Shown: in pieces, positions 1 to 12,540 of the stretch
Position numbering within the stretch: the stretch's first letter is position 1
Layout of the letters: every line of letters begins with the position of its first letter
NCBI GenBank assembly: GCA_023846275.1
Contig: JAIUJO010000233.1
Location: 15,001 to 79,000, forward strand
DNA: 64,000 nucleotides
Reading direction: 5' to 3'
Source: Vanilla planifolia
Lineage: Eukaryota > Streptophyta > Magnoliopsida > Asparagales > Orchidaceae
Position numbers and translations under genes: made by a program
The notes under the pieces: generated by a model
The model's database searches: none
Seen by the model: the letters and a program-made list of their open reading frames with translations, nothing else
What the model was told of the DNA's origin: nothing

Positions 1-1620
1 AGAAGAAGAAGAAGAACAAGAAGAGGAAGAAGAAGAAGACAAAGAAGAAAATGGAGGAGAAGAAGAAAACGAAAGACAAGGAGAAGAAGAAGAAGAAGAA
101 AGAGAAGAAGAAGAAGAGAAGAAGAAGAACAAGAAGAAGTAGACGAAGAAGAAAATGATGAAGAAGAAGAAGAAAAAGAGGAAGAAAAAAATGAGAAGGG
201 GAAGTAGAAGAAGACGATGAAGAAGAACAAGAAGAGATGAAGAGATGGAGAGATAAAGAGAAGAGGAAAAAAGGAGAAGAAGAAGAAGAAGAAGGAGAAA
301 GAGAAGAAGAAGAAGAAAAAGAAGAATTAGAAGAAGAACAAGAAGAAGAAGAATAATAAGTAGAAGAAGAAGAAGATCAAGAAGATGAAGAAGAAGAAGA
401 TGAAGAAGAAGAAGTAATAGAATTAGTAGTAGTAGTAGTAGAAGAAGAAGAAGAATAAGAAAAAGAAGAAAAAGAAGAAGAAGAAGAAGAAGAAGAAGAA
501 GAAGATAAAGAAGAAAATGGAGGAGAAGAAGAAAAAGAAAGACAAGGAGAAGAAGAAGAAGAAGAAGAAGTAGAAGAAGAAGAAAGAGAAGTAGAAGAAG
601 TGAAGAAGAAGAAGAAGAAGTAGACGAAGAAGAAAATGATGAAGAAGAAGAAGAAAAAGACGAAGAAAAAGAAGAAGAGAAGAGGAAGAGGAAGAAGACG
701 AAGAAAAAGAAGAAGAGAAGAAGAGATGAAGAGATAAAGAGAAGAGGAAAAAAGGAGAAGAAGAAGAAGGAGAAAGAGAAGAAGAAGAAGAAAAAGAAGA
801 ATTAGAAGAAGAACCAGAAGAAGAAGAATAAGAAGTAGAAGAAGAAGATCAAGAAGAAGAAGAAGAAGAAGAAGAAGAAGAAGAAGAATAAGAAGAATAA
901 GAAGATGAAGAAGCAAATGTAGAAGAAGAAGAAGAAGAAGAAGAAGTAGTAGTAGTAGTAGTAGAAGAAAAAGAAGAAAAAGAAGAAGAAGAAGAATAAT
1001 AAGAAGAAGAAGAAAAAGAAGAAGAAGAACAAGAAGAAAAAGAAGAAGAAAACAAGAATAAGAAGAAGAAAAAGAATAAGGATAAGAAGGAGTAGAAGAA
1101 GAAGAAGAAGAAGTAGGAGAAGGCAAAGAAGAAGAAGAGAAGAAGAAGAAGAAGAAAATGAAGAAGAAGAAGAAGATGAGATGAGGAGATGAAGAAGAAT
1201 TGGAAAAAAAGGAGAAGAAGAAGAAGAAGAAGGAGAAGTAGAAGAAGAATAAGAAAAAGTAGTAGAGGAAAAATAAGAAGAATAAGAATAAGAAGTAGAA
1301 GAAGAAGAAGATGAAGAAGAAGAAGAAGAATAAGAAGAATAAGAAGATGTAGAAGCAAAAGTAGATGAAGAAGAAGAAGAAGATGAAGTAGTAATAGTAA
1401 AAGAAGAAGAAGCAGAGATATAAGAAGAAGAACAACAAGAAGAAGATAAAAAAAATAAGAATAAGAAGAAGAAGAATTAGTAGTAGAAGAAGAAGAAGAA
1501 GAAGAAGAGGATGAAGAAGTTGATGAAGAAGAAGAGGAAGAAGAAGTGGAAGAGGAAGCAAAAGAAGAAGAAGAAGAAGAGGAAGCAAAAGAGTAGTAGA
1601 AGAAGAAGAAGAAAAAGAAG
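1..1620 (+). repeat. GAA/AAG polypurine tract with higher-order repeat
   Basis: The + strand is almost purely A and G for 1.6 kb, dominated by GAA triplets with interruptions such as GTA runs (about 424-441 and 946-963), ATG, CAA and GAC. The tract is not a simple run. The segment starting aaagaagaaaatggaggaga at 41 recurs at 507, and agataaagag at 251 recurs at 732. The segment aataagaagaataagaagat near 887 recurs near 1329. Longer blocks have therefore been duplicated at roughly 0.44-0.48 kb spacing. The left edge is cut by the window, so the true length is unknown. The right edge passes directly into a 5S-derived segment. The long minus-strand open frames here, rich in Leu, Ser and Phe, are an automatic result of TTC repeats and are not genes. 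Confidence 0.95.
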
Positions 1621-1621
1621 A

Positions 1622-1702
1622 TAAACTCCAAAGTTAAGCATAATTGGGTGGGAGACGTATGATCACGTGTAACCTCTTGTGAATTGCTCTTGTTGCACAT
1701 AT
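1622..1702 (+). pseudogene. 5S rRNA-derived segment, left part replaced by GAA tract
   Basis: The right two-thirds of a 5S rRNA gene is present, beginning aactccaaagttaagcat and ending gttgcacat. The region corresponding to box C is badly diverged. The left third is missing, and the GAA tract abuts exactly where ctcattag would be expected. It cannot be a functional 5S gene. Confidence 0.8.
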
Positions 1703-2720
1703 TGTTTTATAATAATATTTTTTCTTTTGGATGTGTGTTGTTATAAATAATATGTTAATTCTAGCAAATTAAATTATTATAAATGAATTATAATAGATTA
1801 ATTGTATATTTTTATATTTAAATAACTTTTTAAATTTTATGTATTAATAAAATAATATAATATTAAAGGTTAATATATTCTTAAAACATTTAAAGTAGTC
1901 TAAAATAATAATAAATCTCAAATATTTTATCTTTGTCTGATTATAAAATATGACATATGATTAACTTGATATATTTAATAAAAAAATAATTTGAACTATT
2001 AATATTTAACGTTTATTTAATCATTTCTCTCATTTTTTTTCTTATCTTAATATCTCTCACATTCTCTCAATTTCTACTCTCTTTTATTATCATTCCCTTA
2101 TTTGTCTCTTTATTTCCTATTTTCTAATTATTTTCTTGGTCACTAAGTATCCTTTATCATTCTTTGTTTTCTCATTTTTCTCTCTTTCGCATATTTATTT
2201 ATTTTCTATATCTCATTTACATTCTTACTTTTTTGTCTCTTTATTAAATCATCTCATTAATCTCTGTTACTATTTTTTTTCTCTATTATGGTTTTATTAA
2301 TCTATGACTTTCTCTTTGTAATGGAATAGTTATCTATTTCTCCATTATGTCAGTTTTAGCCAATCATATAACAATATTTAAGAAAATTCACATGTTGTTT
2401 TATTAAATAAATAACATTTATGGCACATAATTATCTTATTATTTAATTTACTAAAAAATTTAATTTTTTATTTTTAAAAATTGTAACATAATGCAAGAAA
2501 ATCTTGTGTAATAATATCTACATTATCAAAAATAATAGTTTATCTAATTATTTATTTATTTTATAGAAATAAAACATTGATATTAGAATATATTATGATA
2601 TATATAACAAGAATTTTTTTCGTAAAAGTGCATATACTTGATAATTCTAAAACTTTTAGAAATGGTTCATTATCCTCAACAATATAATAAAAACCTATAA
2701 TTTTTTCTCTATTGTATGAA

Positions 2721-2835
2721 TGTGCGACCAAGCGAGCATTATGGAACTAGATCTCATTAGAACTCCTAAGTAAACCTTTGTTGGATGACTGTAATATTGG
2801 GATGGGCAACCTCTTGAGAAGTCCTCATGTTGTAA
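2721..2835 (+). pseudogene. 5S rRNA-derived segment, full length, degenerate
   Basis: The segment spans the whole 5S length. The start (tgtgcgacca), the middle (agatctcattagaactcc) and the box C region (gggatgggcaacctcttgag) are readable. The box A region has decayed to aagtaaacctttg and the end reads gttgtaaat. It retains one CpG near the start. Confidence 0.88.
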
Positions 2836-4079
2836 ATATTTAATCATATTACTTTTTATAATAAGAGATAATTTATTTTAACATATCAATATTAAAAATT
2901 TAAATTATTATAAATGATAGTTTATATTACCATTTTAGTTATAAATTATTAATAAAAAATGAATAACATTAATGTTAATTTTATAGAATAATAAATATGA
3001 CACATCATTTGATATAATAAAATAAAAACATTAATATCATTTAATAATAAGTAAAATAACTTATATAAAATATAATAAATATGAAATAAATATAATTTTT
3101 AACAATATATTTATGATATGAATGCAATTTTTTAAATATTGTAAGATTATATTATAAAATATTAGAAATTTAAAATTATATCAATATTGTTAAATTTAAT
3201 TTATATTTATATATATATATTTTATCACTTAGAGATAATACATTAGAATAACTATATTATTTAATAATATTTGTAATTTTAAGTATGAATTAAAATATTA
3301 AATTAATGGTTTATATATTTTTTAAATATTTCAAATTCTTAAAAGCAAAAAAACCTTAAATGTTTTTTATATTTTATTATAATTAAGTATTATATATGAT
3401 TAACTTATTAAGTTTGAAAAATATTATAAGTTTAATTAGTGAGATTAAACTTTTATTGAATTATTTTTTCACTTTCTCTATTTATCTCAAAGTCTCTCAA
3501 ATTCTCTTTCTATCTTCTTTATCCAATTATCATTGTCCATTTGTTTCTTCATTCTTTATCTCCTTGTATTTTTCTTGGCCTCTCTCTCATTTATTATTTT
3601 CTATTTTCTCATTTATTTCTCTTTTTTATTTAATTATTTATTCTCTCTATCTCCTCTATATTCTTCATTTTTTCTTTTCATTAAATAATCTTCTTAGCTC
3701 TCTAAATTAATATTTTCCTCTATATTTTACTCTTAAATATCCATGTTTTCTCTATTTGTGATAGAATTACTTTATCTATTTTTATTATCTCTTTTTTAAG
3801 TTGATCAATTAATAATATTTAAGAAATCTCTTATTGTGCATACTTTATATATAATATTTATGAAAAAAAAAAAAATTTATTATTTATATTTATTACATAT
3901 TTTAATTTTTTATTTATAAGTATGATAACATAATAAAAGAAAATCTTATATTTTAATGTCCAAACTATCAAAAATAATATTTTATGTAATTTTGTATTAA
4001 TGTTTTATAAATAAATTAGTTATATTAGAATATATTATTACATATATAATAAGAATAAAGTTTTTTAAAAGTTTATATT

Positions 4080-4280
4080 GAAGTAAAAACAAATGTTTGA
4101 ATCCTAAAATAGGGAATCACTTGATACTTTAATTTATTTTTTGTAAATTTTTTATTATATTTATTCTCCAAAATTAATTATAAAAATAATATTATGTTCA
4201 TAACAATTTTTGATTTACAAATATAATAATTTCTAACTTTCATAATAAAAATAAAGTTAAAATGGTACACTAAAATTGTA
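4080..4280 (+). repeat. Partial copy of the long-monomer module; no 5S segment
   Basis: At the position where a 5S segment would be expected, this monomer instead carries attgaagtaaaaacaaatg followed by AT-rich sequence and aaagttaaaatggtacac. This resembles the beginning of the module at 11810 (attgaagtgaaaaaagtg, aaagttgaaatggttcac). The rest of the module and the 5S segment are missing, so the monomer carries no rRNA-derived sequence. Confidence 0.5.
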
Positions 4281-5726
4281 TTAATAAATAAAGTTTTAAT
4301 TTATAATTGTTAAATATTATATATGATTAACATGTTATATTTTTTTAATATTATAAATTTAGTTATTAAAATTTGACTTTTATTTAATTATTTCTTTCTT
4401 TTTCCTTATTATCTCGTTGTCTCTCACATTCTTTCACTTTCATGTCTCTCGTGTTATCATTCCCTAATTTGTCTATTTATTTTTTAACAAGACTTCTTAG
4501 AATCTCTGTGTCATCTATCATTCTCTACCTTTTTTCTCTCTCAGTTTCAACTTTTATTTATTCTCTTTACCTCTTATATGTTTTTTCTGCTTCATTAAAT
4601 CATCTCTCACATCTCTCTTTATTATTATTTTTCTTTTTATTTTGCTCTAATAAATCTATGACTTTCTCTCTTTTATAGAATAGTTATCTTCATTCTTAAA
4701 TATAATATTATTATATTATTAAATATTAAAATTTAAAAATTGTGTCATTATTATTAAATAATATTAACATTTATTATATATACTATATTATATCAAGGTA
4801 ATATATTAGAATATTCAAATTATTTATTATTTACTTAACTTTTTTATTTTATATTTGAATAAAATAAAATAAAAGTAATAATCAATATTTCCTTTAAATC
4901 TTTGTAATATCCAAAAATAGTTATAAACCTTAAATATGTTTTATATTTGTTTATTTAAATATTGTATACGACTAATGTTTTATATTTATTAAACATTATT
5001 AGTTTAATTACTAAGGTTTAGCTTTTATTTAATTATTTTTTTTGTTTCAATAACTCTCACTTTGTCTCACTTCCTTCTATTTACTACTATGATTCTCTTA
5101 TTTTTCTTTTCATTCTCTATCTTGTTGTATTCTTCGTTGGCTCTCTAACTCTCCTTTATGCATATCTACTTCGTTATTTCTCTCTTTTTCAATTATTTAT
5201 TTAATCATTTTATCTCCTTTAAGTTCACCTTCTTCTTTTTACTTCATTAAATCATGTCTCATCTCTCTATATTATAATTTATCTCTCTAATTTTCTCTTT
5301 TCAATTCATAAGTTTTCTTCACTCTTGTAGAATAGTTATATCAATCCCATTATCGCTTATTTAGCCCATCAATTAACTATATTTTATAAATCACTCATTG
5401 TTCATAGTTTAATGTGAAATATTTTTTAAATATAAATATTTAATTAGTTATATTTATTACAAAATTTTATTTTTTATTTTTAAGAATAATAAAATACTAA
5501 AATAAATTTTTAAGTATTATTGTCTGCATTACCAAAAGTAATAAATTGTATAATATTTTTTTTATTAATTTCATATAAATAAAATATTGATATAAGAATA
5601 AATTATGACATATGTAATTACAACAAATTTTTTTAAATGTGAATATGCTTGATAATTTAGGAAAACTTTGAAATTCTCCATTACCTTTAAGGTAATAATC
5701 AAATAGCTTTAATTTTTTTTATCAAC

Positions 5727-5755
5727 ATGTGTGACCATACCAACATTATAATGAG
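5727..5755 (+). pseudogene. 5S rRNA-derived segment, left end only
   Basis: Only about 30 bp remains, beginning gtgtgaccataccaacatta. The sequence then jumps directly into spacer A (attaataattaataataatt), so a deletion of about 0.2 kb removed the remainder of the 5S segment and the following spacer. Confidence 0.7.
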
Positions 5756-6982
5756 TATTTTGATAATTAATAATTAATAATAATTTTATAATATTATTGT
5801 CATTTTCATAAAATAATAGAAATAAACATCATATGATTTAATAAAAAATAACTTTAATATTGTTAAATATAAAGAAAAATAACATAAATCAATTATAATA
5901 AATTAGAATAAATTTATATTTATAATAGTATATATGTTGTATATATAAACTTTTAATTATGATAATATTTTTTCTTAGAACATTAGAAATTTAAATTTAT
6001 GTCATTGATGTCAAATATTATTTACATTTGTTTTCAATATTACACAATATAAAGATAATATATTAGAATAGTTATACTATTTTATATTTAATTAACTTTT
6101 TAAAGTTTAAATATTAATAAAAAATATTAAAATAATAGTTAAAATATTCTTAACAAATTTGTAATATTATTAAAACAACTAATTATTTTATATTTTATTA
6201 TTATTTAAAAAATATATGATTAACTTATTATGTTTAATAAATATTATAAATTAAAATTTTAAAATTTTTCTTTTATTGAATTATTTGTCATGTTTTTTAG
6301 TTTATGACAATTTCTCTCATTTTCTCTCACTTTGATCTCTCTCTTGTTATTGTTCTTTTATTTGTCTCTTCATTCTCTATCTCCTTATTTATTTTTATTC
6401 GTCTTTCTCTCCTCTCTATCTTTCTTTATGTTCTTATCTCTCTCCCTATTTGAGCTACTTATTTAGTCTCTCTATCTCCTCTATGTATTCTTTTTTTCCC
6501 TCTTTATTTAATAATCCCTCATTTGTCTCTACTACTATGTTTTTCTTTACTTCGCTTTATCTATCTTTAACTTTCTCTTTCTCACAATAATATTATCTTT
6601 GACACAATAATCTCTTCTTTAACCAATAAATTTTTATTAATGAAGAAATCACTCATGTTGCATAGTTTAATAAATAAAATTTATGATAAATATATATTTT
6701 ATTATATGAATTTATTATGTAATCTAGTTTTTTTTATAAGAATGACAATAAAATGGAAAAACATATTGATGTATCAATATATAAGTTTTGAAAATAATAA
6801 TTTATGTAATTATTTATTATTTTTTAAAAACATAATGTTGATATTAGAATATATTATAACATATATAATAAGCATAAAGTTTTTTTAAAGTACATATGCT
6901 TGATAATTTAGTAAATTTCGAAATTGGATAATTATCTTCTAGAAAGTAAACACACAACTATGATGTTTTATTTTTTGCATGT

Positions 6983-7098
6983 TTGTGCGACCAGATGAGC
7001 ATTATAGCACTTGATCTCTCTAAAACACCAAAGTTCAAAATTCTTAGGTGAGAGTATTTTGAGATTGGGTGACTACTTAAGAAGTCACTGAATTGCGC
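6983..7098 (+). pseudogene. 5S rRNA-derived segment, full length
   Basis: The start gtgcgaccagatgagcatta, the middle ggtgagagtatt and the box C region gattgggtgactacttaag are all recognisable. The end reads gaattgcgc. The box A region is disrupted (aaagttcaaaattctt). Confidence 0.87.
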
Positions 7099-8352
7099 TT
7101 ATTTCCTTAAAACATTTTTTTTCTAATAAAGAACAATTAATTTCAAAGACATGTTAACATTAAAAATATAAATCATTATAAATGATAATTTATAATTATT
7201 AGTTTAGTAATTAATAATTAATAATAACTTAATAACCTCATTTTTCAATTTTATATAATAATAAATAAACATATTACAAGATATAAAAAATAATAACTTT
7301 AATAAAGTTTAACATTGAACAAAATAACTTATACCAATTATAATAAATCAGAATTAATTTATGTTTATAATAGGATATAGAAGTTTTCTACAGGCTTATT
7401 TTAATATACTAATATTATATTACTTAATATTAGAAATTTAAAATTATATGTTTCATGTTAAATTTTGTTAATATTTATTATTTATATTACGTCATATTAA
7501 ATTAATATTTAAATAAATTATATTATTTATTATTTAATTAAATTTTTTAGCTTTAAGTTTGAATATAATGACAATAAATTTTAAAAAAAATATTTTTTAA
7601 ATATTTGTAACATTTTAAAATAACATTAAACCTGAAAATATATTTATTATATTATATTATTATTAATTATTATTTCTTATTAATTTATCATATTTTTAAA
7701 ATTACTCACTTATTTCTCTATTATATTATTATTCACTTATCTATCTATTCATTCTTTATCTTCTTATAATCTTTTTTATCTTACTCTCTCATCTATTTTT
7801 CTTTACTTTCTTATTTTTTTCTCTTTCATTCATTTGCTTATTTTGTTTATCTCCATTATGTTCTCTCTATTCTTTTACTCATTGAATTGTGTCACATCTT
7901 ATTATTTTGTTATTTTCTCTCTATTTTGCTCCCATTAATCTATGACTTTCTCTCTCTTACAAAATAATATCTTCACTTTTATTATCACTTTTTCAACATA
8001 TCAATTAATAACATTTAAAAAATCTCTCAAGTTGGACGTTTTTATATGTAATAGTTTTTATAATAAATGCTTTATCATTAATATTTATTGCAAAATTTAT
8101 GTTTTTTTATAAAAATTATAAAATAATTGAAAATCTTATGTATTAATGTCAACTTTATCAAAAATAATAGTTTATATAAATGTTTCCTTATTTTATATAA
8201 AAAAATTTATATTAGAATATATTATGATGTATATAATAAGCATAATATTTTTTAAAAGCTTATTTGCTTGATAATTTATAAAATTTTAGAGAATGGTTTT
8301 TTATCTTCAAAGTAATTTTCACACAGTATAAATTTTTAACTAATGAACTCTT

Positions 8353-8467
8353 TTATGACCACTCCAACCATATGACAGAAGGTCTTACTCAAACACCAAA
8401 GTTAGGCATGATTGGGCCATAATTGTATTGGGATGGGCGATCACTTGAGAAGCCCCTATGTTCTACT
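8353..8467 (+). pseudogene. 5S rRNA-derived segment, full length, strongly diverged on the left
   Basis: The left third is poorly preserved (ttatgaccactccaacca). The middle (caaagttaggcatgattggg) and box C region (attgggatgggcgatcac) are clear, followed by gagaagcccctatgttctac. Confidence 0.83.
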
Positions 8468-9055
8468 TATTTTATCACAACATTCCTTTTTCTAATGATC
8501 GATAATTGATTTTAATAACATGTTAATATTAAAAAAATTAAATTATTATAAATGGTAGTTTATAATTAGCATTTTAGTAATTAGATATTATTAATATTTT
8601 TATAACAATATAATTAATTTTATATAGTAACAATTACAACACTTCAAATGATATAATAAAATAATAATTTTCATATAGTTTAATATTAAAAAAAAAATAA
8701 ATACTATTAATTTTAAGAAATGAAAAATAATTTATGTTTTTAATATTATATATATAATATGTGTAAAATTTTTAAATCTAGCATTTTATGTCATAGAATT
8801 TTGAAAATCTATATTTAAATATTAGAATAATTATATTATATAATATTTAATATATATTTTATTTTATGTTTGGTGAAATAATAGTAGACTAATAGGAAAA
8901 TATATTTTAAATATTTTAAACAACATGAAAAAATAATAAACCTTAAATATAATTTATATTTGTTTAATATAAAATATTATATATGATTAATTTGTTATAT
9001 TTAATAAATATTATAACTTTTTATTTTTAAGATTTGACTTTAATTTTTTTTTTTC

Positions 9056-9170
9056 ATGTGTGATCACACAAGCATTATAGCCCTTGATCCCATAAGAATT
9101 CTAAAGTTAAGCATGCATGCTCTAGGATAGTATTGAGATGGGTGACTACTTGAGAAGTCATCTTGTTTTA
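9056..9170 (+). pseudogene. 5S rRNA-derived segment, full length
   Basis: It begins gtgtgatcacacaagcatta, retains gttaagcatgcatgctctag and has the box C region gagatgggtgactacttgag. It sits unusually close (about 0.7 kb) to the preceding 5S segment because the pyrimidine-rich block and spacer B are missing between them. Confidence 0.88.
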
Positions 9171-10441
9171 TCAATTTTTTCAAAATGTTTCTTTCTCCAA
9201 ATAAAAACAATTGATTTTAATAAATTTTATTGTTGAAAAATAAAATTATTATAAATGATAATTTATAATTAGTTTTTAAGACATTAATTAATAACAATGA
9301 CTTTATAACATTATTATCATTTTTATATAATAAAAAATATGGTGCATCATATGATATATTAAAATAATTACTTTAATGTAGTTTAATGTTAAGTAGAATA
9401 ACTTATATGAATTATAGTAATTAAGAATTAAATTATGTTAATAATATTATATATATGTTATTTATAAGATTTTTTTAAATATAGTAATATTATATTATAA
9501 AATGTTAAAAATCTTAAATTACTCCATTAATTTTAAATATTATTTACATTTATTATAATTATTACATTTATTATATTTAACACATCATATAAAGTTAATA
9601 TATTTAAAAATATATTATTTAATATTTACTAAATTTTTAATATTGAATATGAATAAATAATATTATATTAATTATAAAACTTTCTTAAAATATTTGTAAA
9701 ATTCTAAAATAATAATAAATCTCAAAATTTTTTCATTTTCTATTATTATTAAGAATTATATATGATTATTAAGATTTATTTATTTTTTTATTATTCCTTA
9801 TACTTTTTTCACATTATCTAAATGTCTCTAACTTTCTCTCACTTCTTTCTCTCTTCTTTTATTATTATCTTTTTTGTCTCTTTATTCTCCATGTCCATAT
9901 ATTCTTTTTAGGCTCTCTCACTTTTTTATCCTTCTCTACTTTTTTATTTCTCTTTCCATTTCACTAATCTATTTATTTTCTTTATCTCGTTTATATTGTC
10001 TTTTTTCTTTTTCTCTTTTTTTAAATCATCTCTCATCTATCTCTATTACTATTTTTTTCTCTAATTTATTTTTATAAATAAAAAATTTCTCTATCTCTTG
10101 TAGAATAGTTATTTTCAACCCAATAATCTATTTTTAAACTTATCAATTAACAATATTTAAGATGTCTTTTATATTACATAGTTAAATTTATTATTTATTA
10201 TGAATAAATATTACATTATTTATATTTATTTTTTTAATTATAGGAATGATAAAATAATAAAAGAAAATCTTATGTATTAATGCCAACATTATATTAACAA
10301 AATATTTATATGGGAATTCATCACGACATATAAGGAGCAAAGTCTTATTAAAGTAAATATGCTTGATAATTTAAAAAATTAAAGAAATAATTTATTATCT
10401 TCAAGATAATAATGAAATAATAATTATTTTTTTTATATGCA

Positions 10442-10556
10442 TGTGTGGCAACACTTGCATTAAGCACTGAATCTAATTAGAACTACGAAGTTAAGCATGC
10501 TTCCATAAGAGTAATAATGGGAATGGTAACCTCGAGAGAGGTCGTTGTCTTACACC
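10442..10556 (+). pseudogene. 5S rRNA-derived segment, full length, retains CGAAG
   Basis: Readable motifs are gtgtggcaacacttgcatta at the start, aactacgaagttaagcatgc in the middle and gggaatggtaacctcgagag in the box C region. It is one of two copies that keep CpG at the CGAAG position, where most copies read CAAAG. Confidence 0.85.
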
Positions 10557-11398
10557 TATTTTTTCATAACATTTCTTCTTCTAATAAAAGATAATTTTTT
10601 TGATAATATGTTATTTAAAAATTTTAAATTATTATCAATTTTAGTTTATAATGAAAATTTTTATAATTATTTATTTGTAAAAACTTTCAAACATGGTTAT
10701 AATTTTCAAATAATAACAAATATAGAACAAGCTATAATAAAATAATACTTTAATATAGTTTAATATTGAGAAAATTAACTTATATAAATTATAAAATTTT
10801 TTTATAGCTTGTTTATAAAAAAGTTTACCCTATAATAATATTATAATATATTATTAATCTAAAATGATATAACTAATGTTAAATATTATTAATTTTCATT
10901 ATCAATATTATATCATATAAAGGTAATATATTAGAATAATTTAATTATTTATTATTTAATTAAAATAATTATTTTAAAATTGTGATTAAAATAATATTAA
11001 ATAAATGGTCAAAATATTAAAAAAATATTTGTAATATTCTAAAAAATAATGAACCATAATATCCTATTGCATAGTTTAATATATAATATTTATGTTAAAT
11101 ATATGTTTTATTATTTATATTTGTTACATAATTTAATTTTTTGTTTGTAAGAATGATAACATAATTGAAGAAAATCATTTGTATTAATATTAATGTCATA
11201 AAAAACAATAGTTTATGTATTTTTTTATTAAGTTTATTAATAAATGAGATATTAATATTAGAATATATTATGACATATATAATAAGCATAAATGTCTTTT
11301 AAAAGGGTATACGCTTTATAATTTAGAAACTTTTAGAAATGATTCATCATTTTAAATACATTAATGGCACAACTATGATTATTTGTCTTTTTTCTACA

Positions 11399-11464
11399 TG
11401 TGTGAATACAAGAAGTTGATAGCACTATATCTCATTAAAACTTGAATGTTAAACTTGTACCTAT
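11399..11464 (+). pseudogene. 5S rRNA-derived segment, left half only
   Basis: The left half is recognisable (gtgtgaatacaagaagttga, agcactatatctcatt, gttaaactt), then the sequence jumps to the post-5S flank (acctattttt). The box A-C promoter region has been deleted. Confidence 0.75.
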
Positions 11465-11809
11465 TTTTTAATAATATTTCTTCTCCTAATGAGTGATAAT
11501 TAATTTTAATAACATATTAATGTGAAAAAAAATTAAATTATTATAAATGATAGATTATAATTAGAATTTTAGTGATTAATTTGCCAAATTAAAGATATAA
11601 ATGAAAAATGAATTACTAATATTTATAAGATAATTTAGTTTTTCATTTATGAGAATGATAATATAATGAAAGAAAATTTGAAATATTAATGTCTTCATTA
11701 TAAAAAATAAAAAATTTGTTTTCTTTTAAATTAATTTTATATAAATAAAATATTAATATTATAATATATTATGCAATATATAATAAGCACAAAAGTCTTT
11801 CTAAAATTA

Positions 11810-12345
11810 CATATTGAAGTGAAAAAAGTGTAGGAATTCCTTAAGGTTGGGGTCAGTTATGGTTTTAAACTAGTTTTACTAATTTTTTTAATTTTTGTTA
11901 TTTTTCAAAAATTCTTTATAAAAATATTTTAAATTTTATAAAATAATTTTATTTATAAACAAATTAATTTATAATTTTTATAAAAAAATAAAAGTTGAAA
12001 TGGTTCACCAAAAGTTTTTGTGCTATTCAATTGAAACAAGAACCTAAGTCAATTTGCAACTATGGTCAAGAAAAATTGAATTCTATTTATTTGCTAAATT
12101 ATTGATATGAGTAAACAATTTATATGCTTGAATGTAATTTGAAATACAAAATAAAGTGGAGTGCCTTAAAGTCACCAAACTAACATTCTATTTCATAGTA
12201 AAATAAAACCTTATCATGGTTGATGTGCATGTCTTCAATCATGGAAACCTATTTCATACTAAGCAAGCCAATTAGAATAGAATAAAAACTATTAAGACAT
12301 GGCTCATTAAATATAAGGGTGACCTAAAATATAAGTTTTATAATT
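11810..12345 (+). repeat. Long-monomer module, copy with internal deletion
   Basis: The segment begins about acatattgaagtgaaaaaag and ends about ataagggtgacct before spacer B resumes (ataatttagaaaatttt). Its shared core reads ctaacattctatttcatag, then ccttatcatggttgatgtgc, then catgtcttcaatc. The sequence then skips to cctatttcatactaagc. Compared with the 15.7, 21.6 and 24.3 kb copies it lacks about 90 bp between those two points. The 5S segment at 12421 follows. Confidence 0.65.
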
Positions 12346-12420
12346 TAGAAAATTTTAGAAATGGTTCATAATTTTTTTGATAATAATCACACAACTATGA
12401 TTCCTTATCTTTTGTATGTA

Positions 12421-12540
12421 TGTGTGGAACCACATCAACATTAAAGCATTGGATTTTACTGGAATTCCAAACTTAAAGCATGGTTAGGCAGCGTAATACT
12501 TGGATGGTTGACCACTTGAGAAGGCCTCATATTACACATA
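12421..12540 (+). pseudogene. 5S rRNA-derived segment, full length
   Basis: Start tgtgtggaaccacatcaaca, middle aattccaaacttaaagcatg, box C region ttggatggttgaccacttg, end attacacata. It lies about 75 bp downstream of a long-monomer module. Confidence 0.85.

Noticed and set aside
377-1700. Two long minus-strand open frames (403 and 283 codons) in the GAA tract
   Set aside because: Imperfect TTC/TCT/CTT repeats rarely make stop codons, so long Leu/Ser/Phe frames are automatic. There is no domain, codon bias or promoter.
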